From assembly GCF_900188115.1 (NCBI RefSeq), contig NZ_FZNW01000007.1:124001-188000 (forward strand): a DNA stretch of 64,000 nucleotides, in the 5' to 3' direction. The notes below the pieces were generated by a model. The model was not told the origin of the DNA. It searched no databases and was given only the letters and a program-made list of their open reading frames with translations. Positions 9,056-18,366 of the stretch are shown one piece after another (the first letter of the stretch is position 1; the number at the start of each line of letters is the position of its first letter). The position numbers and the translations under genes are program-made. The stretch is from Haloechinothrix alba (lineage in GTDB: Bacteria; Actinomycetota; Actinomycetes; Mycobacteriales; Pseudonocardiaceae).

Positions 9056-11362
9056 CTACTCGCCGGCCGTGCCGCGTTCGGCACGTACCCGCCGCGCCGC
9101 GGTCACGAGGTTGCGCAGCGCGGGTTCGACCTCCGCATAGCCACGCGTCTTGAGGCCGCAGTCGGGGTTGACCCACATCCGGTCGGCGGGCACCGCGCGC
9201 AGCGCCCTGCGGAGCTGCTCGCTGACCTCGTCGACATCGGGCACCTGCGGGGAGTGGATGTCGTACACGCCGGGACCGACGCCGCGGGTGAAGCCCGCCG
9301 CGCCGAGGTCGTCGAGGACCTCCATGCGCGAGCGCGCGGCCTCGATGCTGGTGACGTCCGCGTCGATGGCCTCGATCGCGGGCAGGATGTCGCCGAACTC
9401 CGAGTAGCACATATGCGTGTGTATCTGGGTCGCATCCGAGATCCCCGACGTGGCCAGCCGGAACGACTCCACGGCCCAGTCGAAGTAGGCCTTGTGCTCG
9501 GACGAACGTAACGGCAGCAACTCGCGCAACGCGGGCTCGTCCACCTGGATCACCCGGATACCGGCCGACTCCAGGTCGTGCACCTCGTCCCGGATCGCCA
9601 GGGCGACCTGCCGTGCGGTGTCCGCGAGCAGCTGGTCGTCCCGCACGAACGACCAGGCCAGGATGGTGACAGGCGCGGTGAGCATCCCCTTGACGGGCTT
9701 GTCCGTCAGCGACTGCGCGAACCCGGCCCACTCGACGGTCATCGGGCGGGGCCGGGACACGTCCCCGTACAGCACCGGGGGCCGCACGCAGCGCGATCCG
9801 TAGGACTGCACCCAGCCGTGCTCGGTCGCGGCGAAACCGTCGAGCTGTTCGGCGAAGTACTGGACCATGTCGTTGCGTTCGGGCTCGCCGTGTACGAGGA
9901 CGTCGAGCCCGATGGCCTCCTGGAGCCGGATCACACGCTCGATCTCGGCGCGCATGGCCTGCCGGTACTCCCCGGAGCCGATCCGGCCGGCACGGTAGGC
10001 CGCACGCGTCCTGCGGATGTCGCCGGTCTGCGGGAAGGAGCCGATCGTGGTGCTCGGAAGCTCGGGCAGCCGAAGCGACGCCTGCTGGGCCTTCGCTCGC
10101 TCGGCGTAGCTGCCCCTGCGGGTGTGTTCCGGGCGCAGGGCGTCCAGCCTGGCGCGCACGCTCGGCTCGCGCAGATCCGTGGCCGCTGCCCGCTCGCGCA
10201 CCACAGCACGGGCGGCGTCGAGCTGCTCGCCGACCGCGCTCGTGCCCTCGTGCAGTGCCCTGCCGAGCAGGACCACCTCGCCCAGCTTCTGCCTGGCGAA
10301 GGCCAGCCACCCGCGCAGCCGGTCCTCGAGCCCGGTCTCGAACTCGACGTCGTACGGCACGTGCAGCAGCGAGCTGGAGGTGGATACGCTGACGTGCCCG
10401 GCCGTGCCGAGCATCGTGGCCGCCTTGGACAGTGCGGTGTCGACGTCGGTGCGCCAGATGTTCCGCCCGTCGACCACGCCGGCGAGGACCTCCTTGTCCT
10501 GGACCCCCTTCTCCGCGGCGAGGTTGTCCACCGCGGACGGGTCGGAGACAAGGTCGACGGCGAGCGCGTCGACCGGCGAGCGTGCCAGTATCCCCAGTGC
10601 CGAGCCGAGGTTGCCGAAGTAGCCCGCGACAAGCAGGCCCGGCCGCTCCGCCAGCTCCCCGAGCGCCTCGTAGCACCGCGACAGCGCGTCGAGCTCGCCC
10701 TGCGTGCGATCGGCTGCGAACGCGGGCTCGTCGAGCTGCACCCACTGCACGCCCTCGTCGTGCAGCGTGCGGAGCAGGTCCGCGTAGGCCTGCAGCAGCG
10801 GCTCGAGCAGCTGCAGCGGGTCGAAGTCCTGTGGCACGCCTTCCGCGGCCTTGGACAGCAGCAGGAACGTCAGCGGGCCGACGAGCACAGGTCGTGTCTC
10901 GTAGCCGAGCGCACGGGCTTCCCGGTACTCGTCGAGCGGCTTGGACCCGGCGACGGTGAAGGTGGTGTCGGGGCCGAGCTCGGGGACAAGGTAGTGGTAG
11001 TTGGTGTCGAACCACTTGGTCATCTCGAGTGGCTGCGCGCCCTGCGCACCACGTGCTGCCGCGAAGTAGGTGTCGGTTGTGGACAGGTCGAGCTCGGTGA
11101 CGCGTCGCGGCAGCGCACCGAACAGGGCGGCGGTGTCGAGCACGTGGTCGTAGTAGGAGAACGTGTTCGACGGGATACTGTCCAGCCCTGCCCCGGCGAG
11201 CTCCCGCCAGGTGTCCTGCCGCAGACCGCGTGCCGTGCGGTGTAGCTCGGCTTCGTCGACGCGCCCGGACCAGTAGCCTTCCAACACGCGTTTCAGTTCG
11301 CGGTCGGGGCCGATCCGGGGGTAGCCGAGTACGGTCGTGCCGATTCGAGTCCTCTCACTCAT
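9056..11362 (-). CDS. metE: MetE: cobalamin-independent methionine synthase
   Basis: The 768-residue enzyme transfers the methyl group from 5-methyl-THF-polyglutamate to homocysteine. The N-terminal domain starts with [19 protein letters not shown]. The C-terminal zinc site is visible as [10 protein letters not shown] (His, Cys) and NPDCGLKTR (Cys), with [11 protein letters not shown]-like substrate segments between. ATG 11362 is chosen by AGGGAG just upstream and by the family N-terminus. The leader is a cobalamin riboswitch, so the gene is expected to be off when B12 suffices for MetH. Confidence 0.95.
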   Translation of the reverse strand: MSERTRIGTTVLGYPRIGPDRELKRVLEGYWSGRVDEAELHRTARGLRQDTWRELAGAGLDSIPSNTFSYYDHVLDTAALFGALPRRVTELDLSTTDTYFAAARGAQGAQPLEMTKWFDTNYHYLVPELGPDTTFTVAGSKPLDEYREARALGYETRPVLVGPLTFLLLSKAAEGVPQDFDPLQLLEPLLQAYADLLRTLHDEGVQWVQLDEPAFAADRTQGELDALSRCYEALGELAERPGLLVAGYFGNLGSALGILARSPVDALAVDLVSDPSAVDNLAAEKGVQDKEVLAGVVDGRNIWRTDVDTALSKAATMLGTAGHVSVSTSSSLLHVPYDVEFETGLEDRLRGWLAFARQKLGEVVLLGRALHEGTSAVGEQLDAARAVVRERAAATDLREPSVRARLDALRPEHTRRGSYAERAKAQQASLRLPELPSTTIGSFPQTGDIRRTRAAYRAGRIGSGEYRQAMRAEIERVIRLQEAIGLDVLVHGEPERNDMVQYFAEQLDGFAATEHGWVQSYGSRCVRPPVLYGDVSRPRPMTVEWAGFAQSLTDKPVKGMLTAPVTILAWSFVRDDQLLADTARQVALAIRDEVHDLESAGIRVIQVDEPALRELLPLRSSEHKAYFDWAVESFRLATSGISDATQIHTHMCYSEFGDILPAIEAIDADVTSIEAARSRMEVLDDLGAAGFTRGVGPGVYDIHSPQVPDVDEVSEQLRRALRAVPADRMWVNPDCGLKTRGYAEVEPALRNLVTAARRVRAERGTAGE

Positions 11363-11486
11363 CGCTCTCTCCCTCGCGAGCTCATCGGATGAGGCCCAGC
11401 CGTACGGGGAAAGCGAGACGGCGCGGATGGTGGACAAGCCATTCGCGTCACGTGTCGTCGCGCCCACCCTCGAGGCCCGGACTCCC

Positions 11487-11504
11487 GCTCACCGGCCGGT
11501 GAGC
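11487..11504 (-). terminator. 18-bp perfect palindrome at the riboswitch exit
   Basis: GCTCACCGGCCGGTGAGC lies just downstream, on the transcribed strand, of the riboswitch 3' end and about 125 nt before the metE ATG. It is the likely expression platform, a terminator stem or part of an antiterminator switch. There is no U-tract. Confidence 0.55.
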
Positions 11505-11740
11505 GCACCACGGGCAGGTATTCGGACTCGTGGGCGCTGACCTGTCCGGCCCGACCTAGTGGCCGTCGCTTCCCGGATGTCCATCCAGTGCTTTACCACG
11601 GTGTCGCGCACCGTGGTGACGGCGTTCGTTCCCACTCACCGCTGCGGGGCAGTCCCGGAGTCTCACCGGGTTCCCTGTTGCCTCCCCACCGGTCGACGCC
11701 GAGGCGCGCCGGTGGGGAACCAGTGGCACGCTCGAGCCTA
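11505..11740 (-). ncRNA. Cobalamin riboswitch in the metE leader
   Basis: On the minus strand the conserved core reads AACAGGGAACCCGGTGAGAC, then TCCGGGACTGCCCCGCAGCGG. It ends with GAGTCCGAATACCTGCC, the hallmark 3' segment of B12 riboswitches. The long variable P-domain between (roughly 11560-11640) carries its own stem, CACCACGGTG...CACCGTGGT. Control of B12-independent metE by B12 is a well-known actinobacterial arrangement. Exact ends are estimated. Confidence 0.9.
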
Positions 11741-11786
11741 ACAGCACGATCGGTCGGCGCGAGCCGAGTGCCGCGTGAGCTGGACC

Positions 11787-11836
11787 ACGTAGAGAACGGG
11801 GTGCATCCCGTCGTGGATGCACCCCGTTCTCTACGT
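11787..11836 (-). terminator. 22-bp perfect stem terminator of the proVWX operon
   Basis: ACGTAGAGAACGGGGTGCAT and its exact complement form a stem with a CGTCGT loop, 18 nt past the proX stop. It is the strongest hairpin in the region and separates proX from the metE riboswitch upstream of the next gene. Confidence 0.85.
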
Positions 11837-11853
11837 ATGCCCGGAGCGGGCGG

Positions 11854-12792
11854 TTACCCGCTCAGCTCACCGGCCTTGAGGTTCTCGACGAAGTCCGGGT
11901 TGTCCTCGAGCCACTGCTCGACCGACTCCTCGTTCTGCTCGCCGTCGTTCTGGTTGAACATGATCTCCTCGAGCGAGTGGAGCTGCTCGCCGGTCATCTT
12001 GAAGTTGCCGAGCCACTCCGCGACCTGGGGGAAGTCCTCGGAGAACCCGGTGCGCCCGAACGCGTGAATCTCCTCGGGGTCGCCGAGCGCGTTCTCGGGG
12101 TCCTCGAGGTCCCTGATCGGGAACGCCTCGTAGGCCCAGTGCGGCCGCCACAGTGTCACGACCACGTTCTCGCCCGAGTCGACGGCGCTCTCGAGCTCGG
12201 CGAGCATGGCCGGTGTGGAGGACTCGGCGAACTCCATGTCCTCCAGACCGTAGGTCGGGATCACCTCTTCCTTGGTGATCCGGGTCAGGCCCGCACCCGG
12301 CTCGATGCCCACGATCTTGTTGTCGAACGCGTCGGCGTTGTCGGCGAGCTCGGTCAGCGAGTCGATCGGCGCGTCCTCGTTCACCGCGATCGTCAGCGGG
12401 GCATCGTCGTACCAGGTACCTAGGTCCTCCATATCATCGCCCAGGTCGGCCCAGTAGTCCTCGTGCGTGGCCGGAAGCCAGGCGTCCGTCGAGAAGTCGT
12501 ACTGGCCCTGGGAGACGGCCTGGTAGATGGGGCCGGGGTCGGCGGTCTCGTAGGTAACGTTGAAGCCCTCTTCCTCGAGGATGTGGCCCCACAGGTAGGA
12601 GGAGGCGATGCCTTCCTCCCAGCCGCTGAACACGCCGATGGTGATGTCCTGCTCCTCGGCAGCGCCGTTGCCGTCACCGTTGCCTTCCTCGGCCCCGGTG
12701 TCACCGTCCTCGCCGCAGGCGGCGAGGACGAGGGCACTCGCGGCGAAGCCCGCGATCAGGCCCATAGACCTCTTGCGGAATCCCGTTCTCAT
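11854..12792 (-). CDS. proX: Glycine betaine/choline ABC transporter substrate-binding lipoprotein
   Basis: The protein has 312 residues. It has a lipoprotein signal with lipobox LVLAAC at about 20-26 and then an acidic linker. The OpuAC-type domain shows SQGQYDFSTDAWLPATHEDYW and VTLWRPHWAYEAFPI, aromatic segments typical of the quaternary-amine binding cage. AAGGAGGTCATC precedes the ATG. It is the last gene of proV-proW-proX and is probably osmotically induced, although no operator was identified. Confidence 0.88.
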   Translation of the reverse strand: MRTGFRKRSMGLIAGFAASALVLAACGEDGDTGAEEGNGDGNGAAEEQDITIGVFSGWEEGIASSYLWGHILEEEGFNVTYETADPGPIYQAVSQGQYDFSTDAWLPATHEDYWADLGDDMEDLGTWYDDAPLTIAVNEDAPIDSLTELADNADAFDNKIVGIEPGAGLTRITKEEVIPTYGLEDMEFAESSTPAMLAELESAVDSGENVVVTLWRPHWAYEAFPIRDLEDPENALGDPEEIHAFGRTGFSEDFPQVAEWLGNFKMTGEQLHSLEEIMFNQNDGEQNEESVEQWLEDNPDFVENLKAGELSG

Positions 12793-12877
12793 GATGACCT
12801 CCTTAGAGCGCCGCTGGGACGCTGACGTCGAGACGTATCGCGGTGGGTTGTCACGGTGACATCCCGGATCGGGGTTG

Positions 12878-13732
12878 TCATGCCGCCTCCTTCTGGCGAG
12901 CGACCGTCGATCGGGTCCCGAGGCCCGCTGTCACCCTGTCCAGGAAGATCGCCAGGATGACCACGGACAGGCCTGCCTCGACACCGAGAGCGACGTCTAT
13001 GCGCGAGATCGCCGACAGTACTTGCTGGCCGAGGCCGGGACCACCGACGAATCCTGCCAGTACGACCATGGACAGACCGAGCATGATCACCTGGTTGATG
13101 CCCGCCATGATCGTGGGAAGCGCGAGGGGTAGCTGGATCTGCCGAAGGATCGCGTTCGGCGGGCTTCCGAACGCGTGACCGGCCTCGACGACCTCGGCGT
13201 CCACCTGCCGGATCCCGAGCTCGGTCAACCGCACCCCGGGGGGCATCGCGAAGATGATCGTCGCGACGATACCGGGCACCACACCGACCGTAAAGATCAC
13301 GACGGCCGGGATGAGGTACACCAACGGCGGCATCGTCTGCATGAAATCCAGCACGGGCCGGATCGCGTTACTGAATGCCCGCGAGCGGGAGGCCAGGATG
13401 CCCAATGGGATCGCGATGATCGTCGCGACGGCCCCCGCGACCAGGACAAGGGCCAGCGTCAGCATGGCCTGTTCCCACTGATCCATCAGCGCGATCAGGA
13501 ACAGCCCGATGGCGGCACCGATCGCGAAGATCCAGTTACGGGCCAGCCCGCCGAGTACCGCGAGGATGATGATCATCAACCAGGCAGGCGCGAAGTTCAA
13601 CGTGGACTGCAACCCCTCGAACGTCTCTTTCAAGACGGTGCCGATGACGTCGAACAGGGGGCCGAGTACCGTGATCAGCCAGTCGATGAAGCTCTCGACC
13701 CAGTCGCCGAGCGGGATCCGCCACTCATCCAT
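12878..13732 (-). CDS. proW: Glycine betaine ABC transporter permease
   Basis: The 284-residue membrane protein has about six or seven hydrophobic segments and the ProW-type loop EAGHAFGSPPNAILRQIQLPLALPTIM, which docks on the ATPase. It starts 8 nt inside the proV 3' end. An 85-nt gap separates it from proX. Confidence 0.88.
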   Translation of the reverse strand: MDEWRIPLGDWVESFIDWLITVLGPLFDVIGTVLKETFEGLQSTLNFAPAWLMIIILAVLGGLARNWIFAIGAAIGLFLIALMDQWEQAMLTLALVLVAGAVATIIAIPLGILASRSRAFSNAIRPVLDFMQTMPPLVYLIPAVVIFTVGVVPGIVATIIFAMPPGVRLTELGIRQVDAEVVEAGHAFGSPPNAILRQIQLPLALPTIMAGINQVIMLGLSMVVLAGFVGGPGLGQQVLSAISRIDVALGVEAGLSVVILAIFLDRVTAGLGTRSTVARQKEAA

Positions 13733-14978
13733 GGTCCACCTCGCTCACCTCGGCATCCGGTTGCGTGCCGGGTTCGGAGTTGTCTACCGCTTCCTCGGCC
13801 GCGCGCAACTTGGCCATCGCCGTCAGCAACGTTGCCCGCGCGATCGCCCCCACCAGGCGATCACGGGAGTCGACGACGGCAACGGGCATCGCGGACCGGG
13901 CGCTGGCGTCGAACACGTCGACGAGCACCGTGTCGGACTTGACGGTGGTGGGCTTGGTATCCAGCACCTCGCGCAGCGAGTCACCGCTGCGCTGCAGAGC
14001 GGCGGCGGCCGCCTCGTCGCCGACCACCCCGACCAGCTGCTGGTCGTTGCCGACGACGAACGCCGCGTTCACGTGCCCTTCGCGCATCGCATCCAGGGCA
14101 GCCTGCGGGCTGGACGTGTCCGAGACGACCGCACGTGGTGTATCCATCACCGCCGACGCCGTCAACACCCGGGTGCGGTCCACGTCCTGCACGAACTGCG
14201 CGACGTACTCGTTGGCGGGCTGGTTGAGGATCTCCTCCGCGGTGCCGATCTGCTCGATGCGGCCCGCCCGCATCATCGCGATGCGGTCGCCGAGACGCAT
14301 CGCCTCGTTCAGGTCGTGGGTGATGAACACGATCGTCTTGCCGAGCCGGTGTTGCAGCTCGACGAGCTGGTCCTGCATCTCGCGCCGGATGAGGGGGTCG
14401 AGCGCGGAGAACGCCTCGTCCATGAGCAGGACCTCGGTCTCCGAGGCGAGCGCGCGAGCGAGGCCGACCCGCTGCTTCATACCGCCGGACAGCTGCGCGG
14501 GCAGCCGGCTTCCCCATCCCTCGAGGCCGACCATCTCGAGCGCCTCGTCGGCCTTGGCCAGGCGGGTCTGCCTGTCCACCCCGCGCACCTGGAGGGCGTA
14601 GGCGGCGTTCTCGCGCACGGTCCGGTGCGGGAAGAGAGCGAAGTGCTGGAACACCATGCTCATGTGCTGGCTGCGTATCCGCCGCAGGCCGGCAGCGTCC
14701 AGCGTGGTCACGTTCTCGTCGCCGCAATGGACCTCGCCCGCGGTCGGCTCGAGCAGTCCGTTGAGCATGCGGATCAGGGTGCTCTTACCCGAGCCGGACA
14801 ACCCCATCACCACGAAGGTCTCCCCGGGGGGCACTTCGAAGTTCGCATCGATCACCGCGGGGGTGACGCCGCTTGACGCGACGTCCTCGCGGGGCTCCCC
14901 TTCCTTGAGTCGCCGTACCGCGTCGTCTGGCCGGCGGCCGAACACCTTGTACAGCTCCTTCGCGCGTATCGCGCTCAC
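13725..14978 (-). CDS. proV: Glycine betaine ABC transporter ATPase with tandem CBS domains
   Basis: The protein has 417 residues. ABC motifs are in order: Walker A GLSGSGKSTLIRM, signature LSGGMKQRVGLARAL, Walker B VLLMDEAFSALDP and switch His in FITHDLNEAM. Two CBS repeats follow from about residue 270, with a DSRDRLVGAI segment in the second. In OpuA these sense ionic strength or c-di-AMP. The start codon is GTG or ATG at the conserved MSAIRAKELYKVFG; the segment before Walker A is the usual long ProV insertion. Confidence 0.9.
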   Translation of the reverse strand: MSAIRAKELYKVFGRRPDDAVRRLKEGEPREDVASSGVTPAVIDANFEVPPGETFVVMGLSGSGKSTLIRMLNGLLEPTAGEVHCGDENVTTLDAAGLRRIRSQHMSMVFQHFALFPHRTVRENAAYALQVRGVDRQTRLAKADEALEMVGLEGWGSRLPAQLSGGMKQRVGLARALASETEVLLMDEAFSALDPLIRREMQDQLVELQHRLGKTIVFITHDLNEAMRLGDRIAMMRAGRIEQIGTAEEILNQPANEYVAQFVQDVDRTRVLTASAVMDTPRAVVSDTSSPQAALDAMREGHVNAAFVVGNDQQLVGVVGDEAAAAALQRSGDSLREVLDTKPTTVKSDTVLVDVFDASARSAMPVAVVDSRDRLVGAIARATLLTAMAKLRAAEEAVDNSEPGTQPDAEVSEVDHG

Positions 14979-15263
14979 CTGGCACCTCTCGTCGGACGGT
15001 CACGCGCGGCACGGGTTGCTGACCGGGGACGTTCTTTGCAGGCCGGTCGCCCGGACGTTGGGGGATCCCCGACGGCCGCAACAGTCCGCGGGTCTCCTGC
15101 TCCCCGCAACGTTGTTCGCTCTCTGGCATCGAGGCTAGTCATCTCGCGATCGCTCTGCAGCCCGACCACCGGCACCGGTGTTATTGATGTTCAGACTGAA
15201 GGTAGATCGCAATCCAATCGCAATCGGACATCCTGTAACACCCGCGATCCGCTCGTCCGGTAT
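14979..15263. other. Upstream region of proVWX, no gene seen
   Basis: About 285 nt hold no credible coding frame. On the minus strand I see a direct repeat TTGCGATTGGATTGCGATC around 15206-15225 and a CACCGGCACCGGTG dyad near 15168-15180. Both could be regulatory for the betaine operon. No confident -35/-10 pair was assigned. Confidence 0.4.
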
Positions 15264-15316
15264 GTGCTGAATGACGCTTTCACTCCATCTGTCGGAGCGA
15301 AAGCGTCATTCAGCAC
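15264..15316. terminator. lutC terminator made from the TGAATGACGCTTTCA repeat
   Basis: GTGCTGAATGACGCTTTC...CTCC pairs with GGAG...GAAAGCGTCATTCAGCAC around a 7-nt loop. The lutC stop codon (15310-15312) lies inside the right arm, so the repeat reaches into coding sequence. The core is the same as at 840-922. Confidence 0.8.
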
Positions 15317-15945
15317 TCCACGGGGGTGACGATCACGTCGAGGTGCCGGGGGCCGTGCACGCCCTCGACACGGTCGAGCTCGATATCGCTGGTGGCACTG
15401 GGCCCGCTGACGAAGGTCAGCGGGCGTAGCGGGTCCAGCGCGGCCAGCGCCTCGGCTACCGTGCCGACGATCTGGTCGGTACGCACCACGCAGACGTGAT
15501 GGTCAGGGATGAGGCTGATCGCGCGGCGTCCCTGGTCGGCCCCCGCGTCCAGTACGAGAGTGCCCGTCTCGGCGATGGCCACGGCGCATCCGGTGACCGC
15601 GGCGTCGGTGTGGTCGAGCTCGTCGATGTCCAGCCCGGCGTCGTCGACCAGCGTGATCGAGGCGGTGGTGGGGCGCCACCGCGCGGGCAGACCACGTGCC
15701 ACCACGGCACTGCGGGCACCACGCGCTCGCAGGACCTCCGCGGTGATCCCGGCGGGGGAGTGCTCCGGAGCCGCACGGTGCACCCGTGCGGTGTACTCGG
15801 CGAGCCGCTCGCCGAACATCTCGACGAGCTCCGCAGTGCCCGCGTCCCGGCTGTGCTGCCGGTACTCCCGGGGCACCCGATGCACGGCTGGGTTGTCGGC
15901 CAGCGCCGCGCGGACGCGTGCCAGGATCTCGCTGCGCGCGCTCAC
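15310..15945 (-). CDS. lutC: LutC: L-lactate utilisation protein, LUD domain
   Basis: The protein has 211 residues of the LUD (YkgG/LutC) family, an accessory subunit of the LutABC iron-sulfur lactate oxidase. Family segments include AIAETGTLVLDAG and SGPSATSDIELDRVEGVHGP. The GTG start is set by GGAGG and by a GTGA overlap with the lutB stop. Confidence 0.9.
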   Translation of the reverse strand: MSARSEILARVRAALADNPAVHRVPREYRQHSRDAGTAELVEMFGERLAEYTARVHRAAPEHSPAGITAEVLRARGARSAVVARGLPARWRPTTASITLVDDAGLDIDELDHTDAAVTGCAVAIAETGTLVLDAGADQGRRAISLIPDHHVCVVRTDQIVGTVAEALAALDPLRPLTFVSGPSATSDIELDRVEGVHGPRHLDVIVTPVEC

Positions 15946-17441
15946 CGCGTACCTCCACCGTCCCGGTGGCGGCGCGCCGCCCACCACTGGCGGAACGTGC
16001 GCCGCGGCGGCGCAGGCAGGTCACGATGGTCGGTCCAGCCGGACAGCGGCGGTGGCAGTCGCCGGAACCGCCCGTTTCGGGCACCGAACCTGCCGAGCCG
16101 CATCAGCCGCTGGGCCGCGGTGAACCTGCCTGCCGACGACATGAGCCAGGCGAGCAAGCGCATCGTGGTCCGTTCCGTGCGGTGCCCGGAGCGCGTCGCC
16201 TGCCCGCGCAGGTGCACGAGCACCGAGGGGATATCGATCTTGACGGGGCAGACGTCGTAGCAAGCTCCGCACAGTGTGGACGCGAACGGCAGGGACGCGT
16301 TGGTATCGCCCGCGTCCATTCCGGTCAGCAGCGGCGACAGGATCGCGCCGATCGGACCGGGGTAGGTGGAACCGTAGGCGTGCCCGCCGGTGCGCGAGTA
16401 GACCGGGCAGACATTCAGGCAGGCGCTGCACCGGATGCAGTGCAGCGCCTGGCGCCCCACCTCATCGGACAGCGCACGGGTGCGCCCGTTGTCCAGGAGG
16501 ACCAGGTGGAACTCCCGCGGACCGTCCGGGGTCCCGCCCTCGCCGTGCACCCCCGACCACATCGAGGTGTAGGGGTTCATCCGCTCGCCTGTGGACGATC
16601 GTGGCAGCAACTGCAGGAAGATCTCGAGGTCGCGCCATGTCGGTACGACCTTCTCGATACCCATGACGGTGATGAGTGTGTCCGGCAGCGTCAAGCACAT
16701 GCGGCCGTTGCCCTCGGACTCGACCACGCACAGCGTCCCGGTCTCGGCGACCGCGAAGTTCGCCCCGCTGATCGCCACCGGGGTGCGGAGGAACTTCTCG
16801 CGCAGGTACCTGCGCGCGGCCTCGGTGAGCGCGGCGGGGTCATCGCCGGGGTCGGTGAGCGGCCTGCCCTGGTCGTCGCGCATGTGCTCGGCGAAGATCT
16901 CGGCGATCTCCCGCCTGTTGCGGTGAATGGCCGGCACCAGGATGTGGCTGGGCCGGTCGTCGTCGAGCTGCACGATCAGCTCCGCGAGGTCGGTCTCGGT
17001 CGCGGTGATGCCCGCGGCGTCGAGCGCGGCGTCCAGCCCGATCTCCTGGGTAGCCATCGACTTGACCTTGACGACCTCGCGCGCGTCCCGCTGCGCGGCC
17101 AGCTCGGTGACGATCCGGTTCGCCTCCTCGGCGTCCCTGGCCCAGTGCACCACCCCACCGCGAGCCTGCACGGCCGACTCGAGCTGCTCGAGCAGGTCAG
17201 GGAGGCGGGCGAGCGTGTCGGCCTTGACGGCGCTTCCCGCAGCGCGCAGCTCCTCCCAGTCGGGTACCTCGTCGACCACGGCGGAGCGTTTCGCCCTGAT
17301 CGCCCCTGTCGCGTGTGCCAGGTTGTCCCGGAGCTGCCTGTTGCCGAGCGCCTGCCGCGCCGCGTGCGGGAACTCCTGCGCTCCCCGCAGGTTGCCGTGC
17401 CCGCCGGGTAGCTCCGGCATGCCGAGGAACGCCGTGCTCAC
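15942..17441 (-). CDS. lutB: LutB: iron-sulfur L-lactate oxidation subunit
   Basis: The protein has 499 residues. An LUD domain at about 60-300 (VAISGANFAVAETGTL) precedes two 4Fe-4S motifs, CIRCSACLNVCPVY and CGACYDVCPVKI. The C-terminal DUF3390-type tail is Arg-rich. The GTG start overlaps the lutA stop (GTGA). A longer upstream frame exists but runs through lutA and is discarded. Confidence 0.92.
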   Translation of the reverse strand: MSTAFLGMPELPGGHGNLRGAQEFPHAARQALGNRQLRDNLAHATGAIRAKRSAVVDEVPDWEELRAAGSAVKADTLARLPDLLEQLESAVQARGGVVHWARDAEEANRIVTELAAQRDAREVVKVKSMATQEIGLDAALDAAGITATETDLAELIVQLDDDRPSHILVPAIHRNRREIAEIFAEHMRDDQGRPLTDPGDDPAALTEAARRYLREKFLRTPVAISGANFAVAETGTLCVVESEGNGRMCLTLPDTLITVMGIEKVVPTWRDLEIFLQLLPRSSTGERMNPYTSMWSGVHGEGGTPDGPREFHLVLLDNGRTRALSDEVGRQALHCIRCSACLNVCPVYSRTGGHAYGSTYPGPIGAILSPLLTGMDAGDTNASLPFASTLCGACYDVCPVKIDIPSVLVHLRGQATRSGHRTERTTMRLLAWLMSSAGRFTAAQRLMRLGRFGARNGRFRRLPPPLSGWTDHRDLPAPPRRTFRQWWAARRHRDGGGTR

Positions 17442-18181
17442 AGCGCATCGGTCCCTTCCGTGCTCGCCAGGATCTCCGCGAGATGGACGGTGCGCACCGG
17501 CGTGTGCGACCGGGACAGCCCGCCGCCGATGTGCAGCAGGCACGAGGGGTCGGCCGCCGCGCACACCGAGGCGGTTGTCGAGCGGATGTTGGCCACCTTG
17601 TCGGCCAGGATCGCCCCGGAGGTGGCCGAGTTCTTCATCGCGAACGTGCCGCCGAACCCGCAGCATTCCTCGGCGTCGGGCAGCTCGACCAGGTCGATGT
17701 CGCGGACGTGCCGCAGCAGGGTGAGCGGCCGGTCGCCGACGCGCAGCATGCGCAGCGAGTGGCAGGTGGGGTGGTAGGTGACCCGGTGCGGGTACCGCGC
17801 GCCGACGTCGTGCATCCCGAGGACGTCCACCAGCAGTTCGGAGAGCTCGTAGGTACGCGCGGCCAGCGCTTCCGCACGCTCGGCCAGCTCCGGGTCGCCC
17901 TGGCCGCGAGCCACGACGGCGTGCTGGTGGCGGATCGACCCAGCGCAGGAGGCCGACGGCAGCACGACGGCGTCGTAGTCGCCGAACGTGTCCACGTGGT
18001 GCCGGATGAGGCGCATCGCGAGATCCGGGTACCCGGAGTTGATGTGCATCTGGCCGCAGCAGGTCTGCTCGGCGGGGAAGGCCACCTCGTGGCCGAGTCG
18101 TTCCAGCAGCCGCACGGTCGCCCGGGCCGCTCGCGGGGCGACCGAGTCGGCGATGCAGGTGGCCAGCAGCGCGAATCGCAT
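17438..18181 (-). CDS. lutA: LutA: CCG-domain L-lactate oxidation subunit
   Basis: The protein has 247 residues with two CCG (cysteine-rich, GlpC/HdrB-type) modules, TCCGQMHINSGYP and ECCGFGGTFAMKN, the second with a preceding PTCHSLR. GGGAGG sits 7 nt before the ATG. It is the first gene of lutABC, which converts L-lactate to pyruvate. A separate FMN lactate monooxygenase lies at 39.3 kb, giving two lactate routes. Confidence 0.92.
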   Translation of the reverse strand: MRFALLATCIADSVAPRAARATVRLLERLGHEVAFPAEQTCCGQMHINSGYPDLAMRLIRHHVDTFGDYDAVVLPSASCAGSIRHQHAVVARGQGDPELAERAEALAARTYELSELLVDVLGMHDVGARYPHRVTYHPTCHSLRMLRVGDRPLTLLRHVRDIDLVELPDAEECCGFGGTFAMKNSATSGAILADKVANIRSTTASVCAAADPSCLLHIGGGLSRSHTPVRTVHLAEILASTEGTDAL

Positions 18182-18366
18182 GCGTTCGCCTCCCTCTCCG
18201 CGGCCGGTACGTGCACGAGCATAGCGACATACCGCCTGCCGGCAGGCACCCCGGAGCGGCGACAATCATCGAGCCGTGGGCGACAATCGGGGGCGGACCG
18301 TAGCCACTGACGACCGGCCGCTGTCCGGGCCGCTGCGCCGGCTCCGGGCGGGTTGCGGAGGTCCGG

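Noticed and set aside
9578-11245. 555-codon rightward open frame opposite metE
   Set aside because: It is the antisense of metE in a GC-rich genome; no domain is visible and metE is unmistakable.
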